Assembly: GCF_030272615.1 (NCBI RefSeq)
Contig: NC_081415.1
Span: 265,083,925-265,147,924 of the forward strand
Reading direction: 5' to 3'
From: Cryptomeria japonica
Taxonomy: Eukaryota; Streptophyta; Pinopsida; Cupressales; Cupressaceae
DNA length: 64,000 nucleotides
Shown piece after piece: positions 12,990-26,000 of the stretch. Every line of letters begins with the position of its first letter. Position 1 is the stretch's first letter. Position numbers and translations under genes: made by a program. Under the pieces are notes generated by a model, which made no database searches, was not told the origin of the DNA, and saw only the letters and a list, made by a program, of their open reading frames with translations.

Positions 12990-13055
12990 GTCTCCTTTGG
13001 CCCAGAAAAGGTTACATTTTCCAGCCAATTCAGCAAATTTTGGGTGAAACAAAAG
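12990..13055 (+). other. exon-like segment in Helitron 3' region
   Basis: A 66 bp segment, exactly 22 codons, open, flanked by CATTTTGCAG and GTAAAC. The translation starts VSFGPEKVTF and is unrecognised. Helitrons often carry captured exons, which would fit, but this is inference. Confidence 0.35.
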
Positions 13056-13508
13056 GTAAACTCCTTCCAAATAATCACTATAACTTGCTGCTATGATCTC
13101 TACATTTAACAAACTTATATTCATTCCTGTTTATTTCACATCCACACACACTCTATATAAACTTTTTTTGTACGTTCCCAATACAGTTAGCCATCATCTC
13201 TTGCACATTCCACACAAACAGTGAAAGTCCAATTACAAAACAAGCCCCTCACACAGAAGGTACGCTTCGATTCCTCTCCACCTCTCCTCTATACTTTTAA
13301 TATACAAATTATTCCAACTAATAGTTGACTTCAATTGATTTCGTCACCCCTGCAGGAATCTATTCCAACCAACTGTACACTGTCTTAAAACACATTCCAC
13401 ATCAGATTGCCCACCTCTATTCTACAGCTCGCTCTTGCAGCTTCCTCTGCCAGATTTATATAAACTTATTGTTCTCTTCCACCATTTCGGCTCGCCTATC
13501 GGCGCACC

Positions 13509-13537
13509 GTTGCAGGCACTAAACCTGCAACTGCTAG
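13509..13537 (+). other. Helitron 3' terminus: hairpin plus CTAG
   Basis: GTTGCAGG (13509-13516), a 7-base loop, CCTGCAAC (13524-13531), then TG and CTAG (13534-13537), followed by T. The stem is perfect. The two-base gap to CTAG is shorter than the usual 8-12 bases. Confidence 0.7.
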
Positions 13538-13899
13538 TTATATTCTGCAATTTTAAACCTTTTAATATATTATTCAAAATATATTTTACTATTAATATAA
13601 CTACACTTCCTTTTGATATATTGCACTTCCTTTTTTGATAGCTAATATATTTTTAGGCTCAACATCAACTACAGGGGTACCCAATTTTAATTAGCCAACG
13701 CTTTGAGAAGCAACTTCCAAAGTGAAAATGCTTATATCTAACTCCTAAGTTTGCGGGTTTGTGGTCATGTGAATCAAGGGCAGGAAACAATTGATACCTG
13801 AAGTGTGTTGGATTAAAAACCCCAAACGATCAACTTTAGGGCTCTCTATCCTCTACTGCTTTGAAGTTTGAGAGTACACAGTTATTAAACATTATTGCA
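13538..13899 (+). promoter_or_regulatory. presumed eIF4E promoter and 5' UTR
   Basis: This 362 bp is all the sequence between the Helitron end and the eIF4E start codon, so the core promoter should be here unless the Helitron supplies it. An AT-rich element (aatatattttta, about 13644) could be a TATA region. No start site can be fixed by eye. Confidence 0.4.
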
Positions 13900-14084
13900 A
13901 TGGCGGAGGAAGAATCACAGAACGGAGAAATTATTGAGAGGCCAATCGATGGGAGCAAAAAGCATCCCTTAGAGCGACCATGGACATTTTGGTTCGACAA
14001 TCCCTCTGCAAAATCCAAATCGGCAGCCTGGGGCAGCTCCCTTCGCTCTATTTACACATTCAGTACTATCGAGGACTTTTGGTG
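13900..14084 (+). CDS. eIF4E: eIF4E exon 1 (codons 1-61 plus 2 nt)
   Basis: Encodes the N-terminus, [11 protein letters not shown], and the cap-stacking W44. The donor GTGAGT at 14085 follows ...GACTTTTGGTG; intron phase 2. Confidence 0.95.
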
Positions 14085-17000
14085 GTGAGTTTTCAGAAAA
14101 TCCCACCCAAAAGATTGTTTTAAAGCTAAATTATGTCAAAAAAGGATTTAGTGTTTGGTCAGGCCAATATAGAATGATTTGGTGCTGCTGCCTCTGTTAT
14201 GCAGTTTATACAACGGTTTGTTTTTGCCGAGCAAACTCCCACCTGGGACTGATTTTCATTGCTTCAAGGAGGGGGTGGAGCCCAAATGGGAGGACGTTCA
14301 ATGTGCCCACGGAGGAAAATGGACTGTCAACAATACCCGGGGCGGCAAGGATGAACTCGATAAAATCTGGCTTAACACGGTGACTTCCCAATTCAATTTC
14401 ATTCCCTTAAATTTCTTAGCCAAAGTAGATCAGACTTGTTTGTGATCGTAGTTTTTTATATTTTATTTTTTTAAATACACCTTAGTTTTCTTGTTTCCCG
14501 GTTAAATCTAGGATGTTTTTATGCGCTAACTTGAGCGATTTGTGGGGTAATTTACATTTGTCAGATGTACAAAGTAGTTTACACGCACTAATGCAACTTT
14601 GGAGCCTTATGGGCGTGTGACAAATGTTCTAATGCATCCCATAACCCTTACACCAAAGTTTGGGATGAATAACACTCTTAAGATTAGGACCGTATTATAT
14701 TTACACCTCTATTCACCCTTTAGTCCATACACAACCGTCTTGTCACATGCTTGCCAAAGTTATGGATTTGCCTGCAAATGTGGTTATTGCACTAATATAA
14801 CCCATAAACCTTACATGACAACATTGCTGCTTGTCTGTTTGAGTCATCACCTTATTATTCGGTGATAAGGATTTTAAAGGATCATATTCTTATGCACGTA
14901 CCTAATCACTGTTACACTACAAATTCCTGGAGATTTAGAATAATAAATTCATCTAACCCGGTATGCTGAAAATTTGATTTTATCTGATTTTGTATCTGTC
15001 AAATTTGGTTATGGGTGCAGTTGTTAGCCATGATTGGCGAGCAATTTGATGAGGGTGATGAGATTTGTGGGGTGGTGGCAAGTGTACGGGCCAGATCAGA
15101 AAAGATTGCCTTGTGGACCAGGACTGCTGCTAATGAAGCTGCCCAGGTAATTTTTTCTATATAATTAGTACATACTTAAAGATGGAAATTATTTATCTTG
15201 TATGATTTAAGGGAAAACACAATAAGATGCAAGTACAATTCAAATAACAGAAGCAAAAATCTGGAAAAAATCTCGATTAATCATGATTTCAAAAAAATCA
15301 GACATCTCAACAATTGTTTCCCCGATCTATAGTAAAAATCTTTGACATCTGGTCAACAATTTATGACAATTTAAATCATGATTAATCTGCAAAAAATCTC
15401 ATTGAAAAACACAATTAATCTGGCAAAAAATTGTGTCCCTTTCTCACGACCCATGAAACCCTGAAATGCACCAAAAAAATGATAAAATGTGGTCGTGCGA
15501 TGTCTTCCAGCAGCAAAATTGCAACAGATGTGGTTAGGATGTCTTCCAGCAGTAAAATTGTGATGGATTCCAGATGCAACAGTAGAAGTTGTCGAAGGCC
15601 TAGCAACCAAATATGCTGAAAAAAGATAACTAAGATTTAATTTTTGACTCTATACACTGTCTGAAAATGGTATAGTGATGTCAATTAAAGTTTTGTATTG
15701 ATTTGTTTCAATTCCCAGATTTGTGCCATTTGATGTTTTAAGTCTTTGATCTTTTAGAAAGGTCTACTTTACAGTTCAGAGAAAGAAAATCAAATTTCAT
15801 TAATTGCTAGTTTCAAATTTGTCAGATTACAACAGAGTTAGAGGCTGATCAGAGCATTTTTGGCTCTCGTAATTTGCATCTGCATATTAATTCCAGATTT
15901 AATCATCTATTTAGCTGGACTTTTCTGTTTACAAGAGCACATAGCTCTATTTAAAAAAATCAAAGATTTCAGTTTCAAGAAATCATATGTTAGGTTTTCA
16001 CTCTCATTATATTGGCAGGTTTCAGATTGGAGCCTCCCTAGAAATAGATCAACAAGGCACATCATTAGAAAGAAAGAGTAAGAGAGGGTAGCAAAAAAAC
16101 ATTTGTTACACTTTGTAGGGCCGGCCTACAAAAACTACTCAACCTTCTTCCTTCAGCCTCCCCTATCTTCTTAGACTCAGTTTGACATTTACTTTTGATC
16201 CAAAAGGGAAATGTTTGGATCAAAGAGATGAACCACTACCTTTCTTTCTTGAAGGTTAGCCTTTCCTTTATTTTCCTCTTGTTCTTTATTTAATAATAGT
16301 TACTCTTTCAGCAACTTACCTCACAATCACCCTACCAGCAAACCGCCTACAAAAAGGTATAATGGAAGCATTTGATGACACTATATAGACCAAAGTGGAT
16401 AAGATAATTTCTGCCAGTGAAAACAATATACTGAGTAAATAATGGTCTTGACTCTTCATTACTACTTTTTGAAGGGAATATCTTGTTGCCAGGGCTATAA
16501 TAATTGTTAATTTTAATTTGAAACTTGATTTTTGCATGTACGTTTCTGCCTTTTTGTGCTCATAATTGAATAGCCAATATCATGTCCATGGGGTTCAAAA
16601 AGTAGACTTAGTTTTAACAGAGAAGTGCAATGGTAAGGGGATTTAAATTACAAAACGGTAACTAAGGATTCAGCATAAATAAATATGAAATCAAACAATG
16701 GGGTGAAATAGTTAAATCCCAAATTACAAGAGCAATGTAAAATAGCCTTGTGAGGGAAGGACTCCTCAAGAAAGCAGGGAGCTGCAAAGATGAAACCTCC
16801 CAAGTAGTATCCTCGGCAAGTAGGTTCCTTAAGCTTTGTAATAAGTTATAACTAAAAAAATCTACTCTATTGGGCATTACTGTCCATGTATTTAGTTGAA
16901 TTGCTGCTGTTCTAATTTTTAGAAAGAAATGCATTTTATATTACTTAAAAGAATTTTAAATTTACTTTAGATTCCAATAAGGCTACATAATCATTTTTCC

Positions 17001-20000
17001 AATGTCATGTTGTTCCATAATCATTTTAACCTTCTCAGACTATGAATGGAAAATGTTTTCTTCATTGATCTATTTAAGATGGCTCCACTATATAAAGAGT
17101 CTCCACACTTGCCTCCATGTTGCTGCATTTTTTTCCCCCTAAAATCAGGCCTAGAAAAACAACTTGCACAGAAAGAAAAATTCGGCATGAAAAATATGGA
17201 TGCAAATTTTAGTTTAAAACTTGTTTAGGGGATTCTTCCAAGAAGCCAAAGTGTTTAAGTACAAATTTCCTAACAGTTGTTGGATCGCTGTCTGATAAAT
17301 TTTGATTTCAGTTACTTCATAGACTTAGGTAATAGTTGATCTCAGGCTTAGACAACTCTTTGGTGACTGCCCTCTTAAAAAGTTAAGTGAACATTTGCCT
17401 TTGTTTGGTCTTTTTGTACATGATAAAGTACGAACATCATTGATATGAATATAAACAACAAAAATCTATTTTCTATAATTCATGGGTTAAACTTTCTATT
17501 TTATTTGCTCTCTATATCTTTATGCTATGGAAATGCCCTTAAATTTAAAAAAAATAGTTTTTCTCTCTTTTTTCTATGGTTGTTTTATATTTTTTTAAAT
17601 CCAAAATTTCCTTTGACTTTTTCCCAATTTTTTCAAAAAATCTTATACTTTTGGTTTGCCGATTTTTTCCCCAAATGATTTTTGCTGCTCTGATTCAAAT
17701 TACAATTGACATATTTTTTGTAAGAATGAACGGTTAAGCATGGTGGAGTTCATCAGCAAGCTGAGAATACTGTATATATACAATGCTATTATCAAGTTGT
17801 AGAGTACACTGCTCTTCATGAAAATGAGCAGAGTGAAGTTTCTGCTTGGTTGCAGGTTAACTAAAAATCTTGACATTTAAACTAATTATGAAACTTCAAA
17901 TTCAGGTGGTTAGAGTCTGTATATGACTTCCTTCTAAGGTTCAGTGGTCCAACCCTTTTTAATTTAAGCCAGTGATGCCCAGTGCTCAGCCTCAAACATT
18001 AACATCACTTATTCAGACAGCCGGATCTCCTGTAGGGGGGCACATGCCATTTCCAGGAGGGAAGCCAATTTCTAATGATTTGGGGTTACTCCAAACTGAA
18101 GGATGTCAGTCTTACAAATAGGAAAAACCTAATAGTCTTTCCTTTCCATCATGGGCAAGAGTGTTTTCCCATCCTGATTGAGTGCCAGGCTTTAGATACT
18201 GGTTACAAGGTTATTCTCTATGTTCCAGTGAAGGGATCTGAAATTAGGTCACCTTGGTGGGAGCTAGATACTGGTTACAAGGTTATTCTCTATGTTGTTG
18301 CATTGTAGATGGCTTGTAAATCCTTGTTAGAACCCTGTATTATTTACAATTGGTATTGTCTATTTGATCCTTGCTGAAAAACCCTGTATTATTTACGATT
18401 GGCATTGTCTACTTGATCCGTGCTGAAAACATTGAAATGTTAAAGGTTTTGTTTGGAATTTTAGACATTTTAAGGGTATTTGCATATTCTCCAAGGAAAT
18501 GTCTGTTTAACAGTAAAGATATATTTCTTCGCAGGCATCAAATAAAAATTGTAGATGTCTTGGATTTCTTCTAGGTGTGATGAACCTATCTACTTTTTCT
18601 GCATTGCTTGTTTGTTTTTAAGCCAAAACCAAGGGACCTGGAGACGTCCCCTGATTTCAGTGGACTTATTTTAATGTCTACGTTAGTTGATGGTTTGGAA
18701 TCTCTGAAACTGTTGGTGGTGCTTCCACATCCTGGAGCAACTTTGGCAGAATTTGATGTAGCATTAAAGAACATTTAAAAAGAAAAGTATGCACGTAACT
18801 TGATGTCTGGCACTTTGATATGCTGAATTATTAACTTTGTAATTTATTCAGGTTTTGTTGAATTTTAGTGCTGATCATGCACATAATAATGCTATTATGC
18901 TTAGGTTTTGTTGTATTTCTAATATTTAATTTATGCATTTTTCAAAGGTTAACCAAACCTTGGACCCTTGAAAATAGTGTTTCCTAGACCTGAATTTGTA
19001 TCTGCATTTGTTTCCGGTTAACTTAGCTAATATTTTTATTTAATTATATATCATACAAAATCCAGTTTATTGTTTTAAAAAGGCCCAGATTAGAGCCACA
19101 TATAAACTATATGAGTAATTGTAGTGATTGGTTTCGTATGACATCTTCACTTCTGTTATGCTAAGTTGTTAGTTCAGGTTTGGTTTTGGTGTTTGAGTTT
19201 GCCGGTGTGAAAGTCTTTAGCCCAGGTTTGGTACAGCCAGGTATGACTGTACATTGTATGTGTGTGTGCTGACTTGGACGCATGTGTTGTAAGGTTTACC
19301 ATAGTCATTTATATAGCTAGTTGGAGTGGCATTGTGGTTGCTTCTTGTTCAAATGACCCAAGTTATAACTTGATGCTCTCGATGAAGATTATTGATTGCA
19401 TTCACTATTTTTTAGTGATTTGACATAAATGATATAACTTTGAATTTTCAATTACGTTTATCAATATCAATTGTGTTTTCAATTCTGTATATATTATTTT
19501 ACAAATTATCAGTTATCTTTATCAATATCAACAGTATTGTCAACTCTGTATCTTTTTGCTGCAACTATTAAAAATATATAAAAATATCTTTAGCAACGTC
19601 ATTGTGTTTTCAATTTTCTCTGTGTATTTTTATTAATTTTTATTATTTGCAAAAAGAAAAGTAAAGAAAACAAAGTTGATATTGATAAAAATATAGAAAA
19701 TTGAAAATATAGTTGATATTAATAATAGATAACTGATAATTCAATGTTTTATCATATATGTCAAATCAATACAAATTAATAAATATAATCAATAATCTTC
19801 ACGTTGCTCTCAACTGAGAGCATCAAAACCATCAATTGGGTCATTTAAACCACAGGCAAGCACGATGCTATTCACATTGGATACATCTTTTGTAAGAGCC
19901 TCCTCATCCTCTAAAGTGATTCTGGCATTAGATGCATCCAAGCTGGCACACATAGGTGTTACACCCCCATTCTGTGTTGCCTCTGGCTTGTAGTTGATTC

Positions 20001-23000
20001 CCTTTTGTGACAGGTGACACAAGTTGGAATGCACATAGACCACATGTTGCCAAATAGTTGGGATTAATCAAATGAATAAAGGAGTATTGGTCTAGTTTTG
20101 CCGAACTAAAAGCCTTGCAACCTATTGAAATTGCATATAATTATTAATTAGAAATTGGAACACATAGCTGCAGAAGAATTGTAACTAGTGATAGAATTTT
20201 GATTGCAAGAGATTGGAGGAAATCAAAAACCTTGCCCATGGAGGTATTACCATGTATGAGCATCTTTGTACTTGTCTTGAAGAATGTCAAGGTTATGATT
20301 CTCTAACAAGATGAAGTTGCAAGAGCCACCCACAATAGCATCCTCCACAACTCTTCATAATGCAATTTTGTACCTGTCAACAACAGTTTTTGTGTTTTTT
20401 ATATGGTGCCATACTCTTAGGCAAAGAATCTTTTGTACTATTTGGATGACAATGCAAATTCAAGGAGGTGCAATGGTATTATCATCTTGTTCCAACTCAG
20501 AGAATCAGAGGTTCTGACATGGTTTTTAATTTTTTTAACAAACGTTTTAATTATTTAGAAATCTGCATCACTTTCACACGTTTTCTTATATAAAATGTTA
20601 TGAAACTATGTAGAAAAACACATTAATTTTTGATTTACAATATTAAAAATTGCTTCTTTCTTTTATTCACCTTTAATCACCAAACTATAATCAATTATCA
20701 TAGTGGGAAACTTTTTACAGTTTTTATTTTTTCTGAACTTGAACTCCAATTCAAATTTTAACCTATACAACAGAGGGTTTGGGCTGCAAATTGTTTGCTA
20801 AGGACTATTTATTGCTTCTCTAAGCCTAAGATCTGTTTTTTAACCATTGCTTATTGAATTGACTCTATTTGCAATGGTTCATGTTGTAAACAGAGATGAT
20901 TGAGTTTAATTTGTATATGAAGATGTGATTTGTTTAGTATATTTGTTCAGTGAGGCTGCAACCCACCTGAAAACTTTTTAAATATATTGTTTTCATTCTT
21001 TGAGATTGAGAGGGGTTGGGCGAGTCCACTATAAAGCAGTTTTACTTCGACCTTTTTGTTTCTGAAGATTAGTAGTTGAAGACTTCATTTGGTGGATTCA
21101 AAATTTCTCTTTAACATTATGGAGAAACATGTTTATAACTTATAAGAGATTACTAATTCTGGTCTCATGTTTCTAATCTAGATGAGGGCAACTGAGTCAA
21201 TAGGAGGTTTCTGTTTGGGTTTTGCTCAGCTGCTCAACATCTGTTTGCTACTAATTTCTATGCGTTTTATCTTGTAAAGTTGGTCCCCATTTGTTTTCAT
21301 CTAATGTAGTTTTCCTCATTTGCATGGAATGAATTCAAAGGATCATTAATTTGCTTTCTTAAGATCTATCATGTCAATGATCTCCCTACCACTTTTAACA
21401 ATTTTTTTTGACTTTTCTTTTCACAAATCAACACTTCTATTATAGTAGATGTTGTTAGATTCAGTAAACTTCGTGTGGGTCTAGTCAATGTGTGCATTGG
21501 TTCTCACTATGGGATCTTAAAATGTCGGGATAATATAAATCATTGGAAAGTCTTCAATAGTGATAAGCAGATCATTGACTTTCTGGAGACTGCAGGTGCT
21601 TTTGCTCATACATTTTTTGAAGGAAGCATAGAAGAAAGTGCTGATGTGCTCCAGGGAGAGGTAGGCCTTAAGAATCAAGAAGCCGAGAAATGATTCAATT
21701 AAAAGGAAATAAAATTCCTAATGGATTGGTCTCCTTAGAGCATTTGGTCAATTGCCATGATCAATATATTAAATGGAAAGGTCTTGACTCCATCAGGTTT
21801 TCCGCAGAATATGAACAAATTAACATTGGTACAAAAGAAGACCCGAAGCTAGTATGTATTGGGAAATGCTGTTCTGCCGAGAAGAAGGCAAATCTAATTT
21901 CTCTGTTAAGTAGATATAAGGATGCCTTTGCCTAGTGCTATGATGATCTTAAGAAGTTTAAAGGAGGTAAGATACAACATCATATTCCCCTCAAGCTTGG
22001 TGTAGCTCCTTTTAGACAGAAATGGAGGACCTATAATCCTAAAATTGTGGAAGCAATCTTTAATGAAATTGATAAAATGTTGAAAGCAAGGATAATCTAC
22101 CCAATTTATCACTCTACCTAGGTTGCTAATATTGTACCGGTTAGAAAGAAGAATGGAGAAGTAAGGATTTGTGTAGATTTCCGAAACTTGAATTAGGCTT
22201 CTCTTAAGGATAATTATCCCCTACCAAGGATGGAATACATCTTGTAGACAATATCTGGTTCTAAAATGATGTCCATGTTGGATGGTTTTTTCGGGTACAA
22301 CTAGATTGAAGTAGTGCTTGAAGATGAACATAAGATAGTCTTCACTACACCCATTGGCACCTTCGCCTATAATAGGATGCCCTTTGGACTCATAAATGTG
22401 GGAGCTACGTATCAGAGGGCCATGCATTTAACTTTTGGTGATTTGAAGAACAAGATAATTGTGGATTATTTAGATGATCTGACTGTATTTTCGAAGAAAA
22501 GAGAGAATCATTTGAAAGACTTGGAAGTGATTTTGCAAAGGTGTAGGGATTTTTGCGTTTCCTTAAACCCTAAGAAGTCTGTTTTTGCAGCCACTGAAGG
22601 GAAACTCTTGGGCTACATAGTGTCGAGAGACGGAATCAAAATCGACCCTGAAAGAGTCAAAGCTATACAGTAGCTAAGTCCTCCCAACTTCTCTAAGTGC
22701 AACTATATCTTTCTTTGGTCAAGTTAACTTCTTGAGAAGTTTTGTTCCTGATTTTGCCATGTTGACTAGGCATATTGTTGAAATGATGAAAAATCAGCCA
22801 ACTTTTAGGTGGAATTAGGATGGAAAAAAGGCTTTTGAAGATATTAAAATAGCTATCTCTAATGCTCCCATCCTTGTGTAGGGTGAACTCACAATACTGG
22901 TTCCCACTTTTTGGCCAACTTTGACACCTAAAAGAACATTTTGAAAAAAGCCTTCACTTTCTGACACCTATAACTTTTAAACCGTTAAGAATTTGAAGAT

Positions 23001-26000
23001 GATGTAAACTAGTGATTTGTAACATCTTGTCTACAGATTCTAAATATAATTTTTTTCATTTTTTTTTGAAGAAAATTGTTTTGATTTTTCCATCTCCCTC
23101 GAAAAGTAGTTTTTTACAGCAAACAACATTTTTTAAGAGTGATTGTGCATCCCGAAACGCATAACTTTTTTACTATAAATGATAAGAACTCAATTCTTTC
23201 GAATTTTGGTTTGTAACATCAATACTCAGTGCATGTAGTTGGTTTGATAGTGATATGTTGAATATTTTTTATTTTATTAAGTTTTGAAGTCGGACTAATT
23301 ATAATTTAGACATAGGTGTATGTCTGAACACATAACTTGTTCTATCAAAATTCTTTTTTGTTTTTTTTTGTTAGAAAGAAGACATTAATACCTAGTGCAT
23401 AGATATTTGTCAGGATTTTTTTTGAATTAATTTACTTATTTTCCCAATGCGTTGAACAGAGAAGTTCATGTTTGGTGAAAAGCCTATATTTGGTAAAATT
23501 TAAAATACAAGATCATAATAAACTCACAATGTAATAAAATTATAGTTGTTGGAAAGCTTGTTTCGAAGACTACTATCATACATTTTGGGTTGTCAAGATT
23601 CTCTCATTTGAGCCTTGAACTAGAGGTTTGAAAGCCAAAAATTCTTAGAAGTTTGAAGAGATTGGGGGAGAGATGCCTAGAAATGGGGTTCGAATGAACA
23701 TCCCTTCGAGCGAAGGGGGTTTCGAACGAACTCCCTGTAGTTCATTTGAACCCATGTTCGTATGGGTACGAACATGGGAGGCACAAACCATTTAAAAAAA
23801 CGTTTTAATGGGGGTTCGCTTGAAGGGGGGTTCGAGCGAACCCCTTAAATATAATATTTTATTGGGTTCAAACAAACCCATTTTCGGGTTTGGGTTTGTT
23901 CGAACCCCAACCCGAAATGGGGTTCATTTGAACCCCAACCGGAAATGGGGTTCGTTTGAACCCCAACCCGAAATGGGGTTCGTTTGAACCCCCCTGGGTA
24001 GTTCGAGTGAATGCCACTAGTTCGTACGAACCACCTTAATTTGTTTTTTCCCACACCTGTGATTTTCCTTCGCGAGTAAAAGTGGCAACCACTATTGTGA
24101 ATTAACCCTGCAACCTGATTTTTCAAAAAGATTTTATTATCTACTACTATGCCTCCAATCACACCATGTTTGCTATCTTATTACAAAAGAATGAACAAGG
24201 AATAGAAGCCCCTATTGCCGTTATGACCTTTTCTTTGAAAAAGCATGAGTTGAAATATTCACCTATAGAAAAACATGCCTTCGCTGTAGTCAAAGCACCG
24301 AAGAGCTTTAGGTTTTATATTTTGCACTCATTCTTTAATCTTTGTTCCTAGCTTTGCTATTAAGAGCATTTTGACTTAGCAAGATATTGATGGCAATAAG
24401 AGAGGAGCCTAGGTGGCAAAAGTTCAAGAGTATGATATAGATATTAAACCAACAACATTGGTTGGGGGTAGAGGTTTGTGTAAAATGATTGCTGAAAATA
24501 AACCAGATGAGGAAGAAGCCCAATCAATGGTGCTCTTCACTAGCACTCTTGATGAATGGTTCTCAGACATTGACTATTTGTTGACATATGGTGAATGTCC
24601 CCAAACACTTTCCCCTAAACAGAAAAGAAATTTGAAGCTGAAGGTTGCCAAATATGTGATATGGGAAGGAAATTTGTACAAGAAAGGAGTAGATGGTACC
24701 TTCTTGAGATGTGTTGACAAAGAACAACAAAGGAAATTACTAGAAGCACTTCATAACGAGGCATGTTGCAAACATCTTTCAGCCTCTGTAACAGCTTTCA
24801 AGATCATGCGACGAGGATTTTATTGGCCTGGTATATTTAAAGATGCCTATGGATGGGTTTCTAAATGTGGGAAATGCCTTAAATTTGCTAGTAAACCTCA
24901 ATTAGCTGTTGTGCCATTAAAGCTTGAGGTTATTGATGAACCCTTTCAGCAATGGGGATTGGATTTTGTAGGACCAATTAATCCTAACTCTAGTACTAGA
25001 CATACTCATATCCTCATTGCCACATATTACTTTACTAAATGGATAGAGGCTATTCTTGTTAAACACACTACCTCAAAGGTGGTCATCAAGTTTTTAAAGG
25101 AAAACATATTGGTGCGTTTTATAGTTCCCCAAAAGATTGTTGCAGATAACGCTAGTAGTTTCTCTTCTTCAGAATTGACTCTATTCTACATCGATCATGG
25201 AATCAGTTTAGTTCATTCTTTAGATTATTATCCACAAGGTAATGGGCGAGCTGAATCAGGTAACGAAAGCCTTATTTCAATTATCAAGAAGTTAGTTGAT
25301 GAAAATCAGAAGAATTAGCACAAGAGTTTATATGATGCCTTGTGGGTAGATAGAACTACATATAAGCGAGTCACAGGTGTCTACTTTTCAGTTGGTTTAT
25401 GGAGTTGAAAGTGAATTACCTATTCCACTTTAAATATCAGCACAAAACCTATAAAAGCATATTGAGAATGAGTATTTCCAATCACCTTTGGAGAAGAGAA
25501 ACATGTATTTGAAGGAATTGGAAGAGCAGAGATATGAAGTGGTAGATAGGCTAGAAAAACATCAATAGTTTGTGAAGAAAATCTTTGATAAGAAAGCTAA
25601 ACAGAGAAAGTTTGTGGTTGGTGACTTAGTTTTGTTATGGGATCGTAGGAGGGAACCCAAGGGAGCACATAAGAAGTTTGATTCTCTGTGGAAGGGCCCA
25701 TTCATAATCAGGTTAGTGATGGCAGAAAATGCTTTCCTTTTGTCATATTTAGATGGTACACCCTTACCCCTTGCCTACAATGGGCAGGGCTTGAAATTGT
25801 TCAATTGGTAAACAAGTTTTTGGACATACCTTGTATCTTACTCTTTCCCTTCTTGTTCCTTTGTTTCCTTTTCTTGTTTGTTTCTTTCTTTTGGTGTGGC
25901 TTTGTTGCCCGTAGGAATAAGGCTTGATGCAAAGTTGTTTGGTTTCTCCACATCCTTTTTAGTCCTCGTCCCCAATTAGAGCCTGTTGTTACCCCACTTT

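Larger units (their letters stand above)
7227..13537 (+). mobile_element. decayed autonomous Helitron (5' end approximate)
   Basis: A Rep/helicase pseudogene (7227-11807) is followed by about 1.7 kb of 3' sequence. It ends in a perfect 8 bp hairpin two bases before CTAG and a following T, which is the Helitron 3' signature (insertion between A and T, no target duplication). It ends 362 bp upstream of the eIF4E start codon and reads the same way. Four stops and two frameshifts mean this copy cannot encode an intact transposase. Confidence 0.85.
21475..25811 (+). pseudogene. Ty3/gypsy pol relic (RT, RNase H, integrase)
   Basis: In order: protease-RT linker, reverse transcriptase with [33 protein letters not shown] and the catalytic YLDD (about 22465), a 1.23 kb insertion, RNase H ([16 protein letters not shown], about 24150), integrase with the HHCC finger and a DDE core ([27 protein letters not shown]), and the integrase C-terminal domain ([15 protein letters not shown]). 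From 21690 to 22674 the frame holds six stops, all TAG. There are frameshifts near 21690, 22690 and 24345. The broken region near 25400 has two TAA. Neither LTR was found, so the ends are those of the coding relic only. Confidence 0.9.

Noticed and set aside
13861-13899. eIF4E start at an upstream TTG in frame
   Set aside because: The ATG at 13900 begins MAEEESQ, the usual short acidic eIF4E N-terminus; non-ATG starts are not needed.
19810-20043. Small host gene on the minus strand
   Set aside because: Partly overlaps the end of the foldback element, has no recognisable domain and no neighbouring exons.
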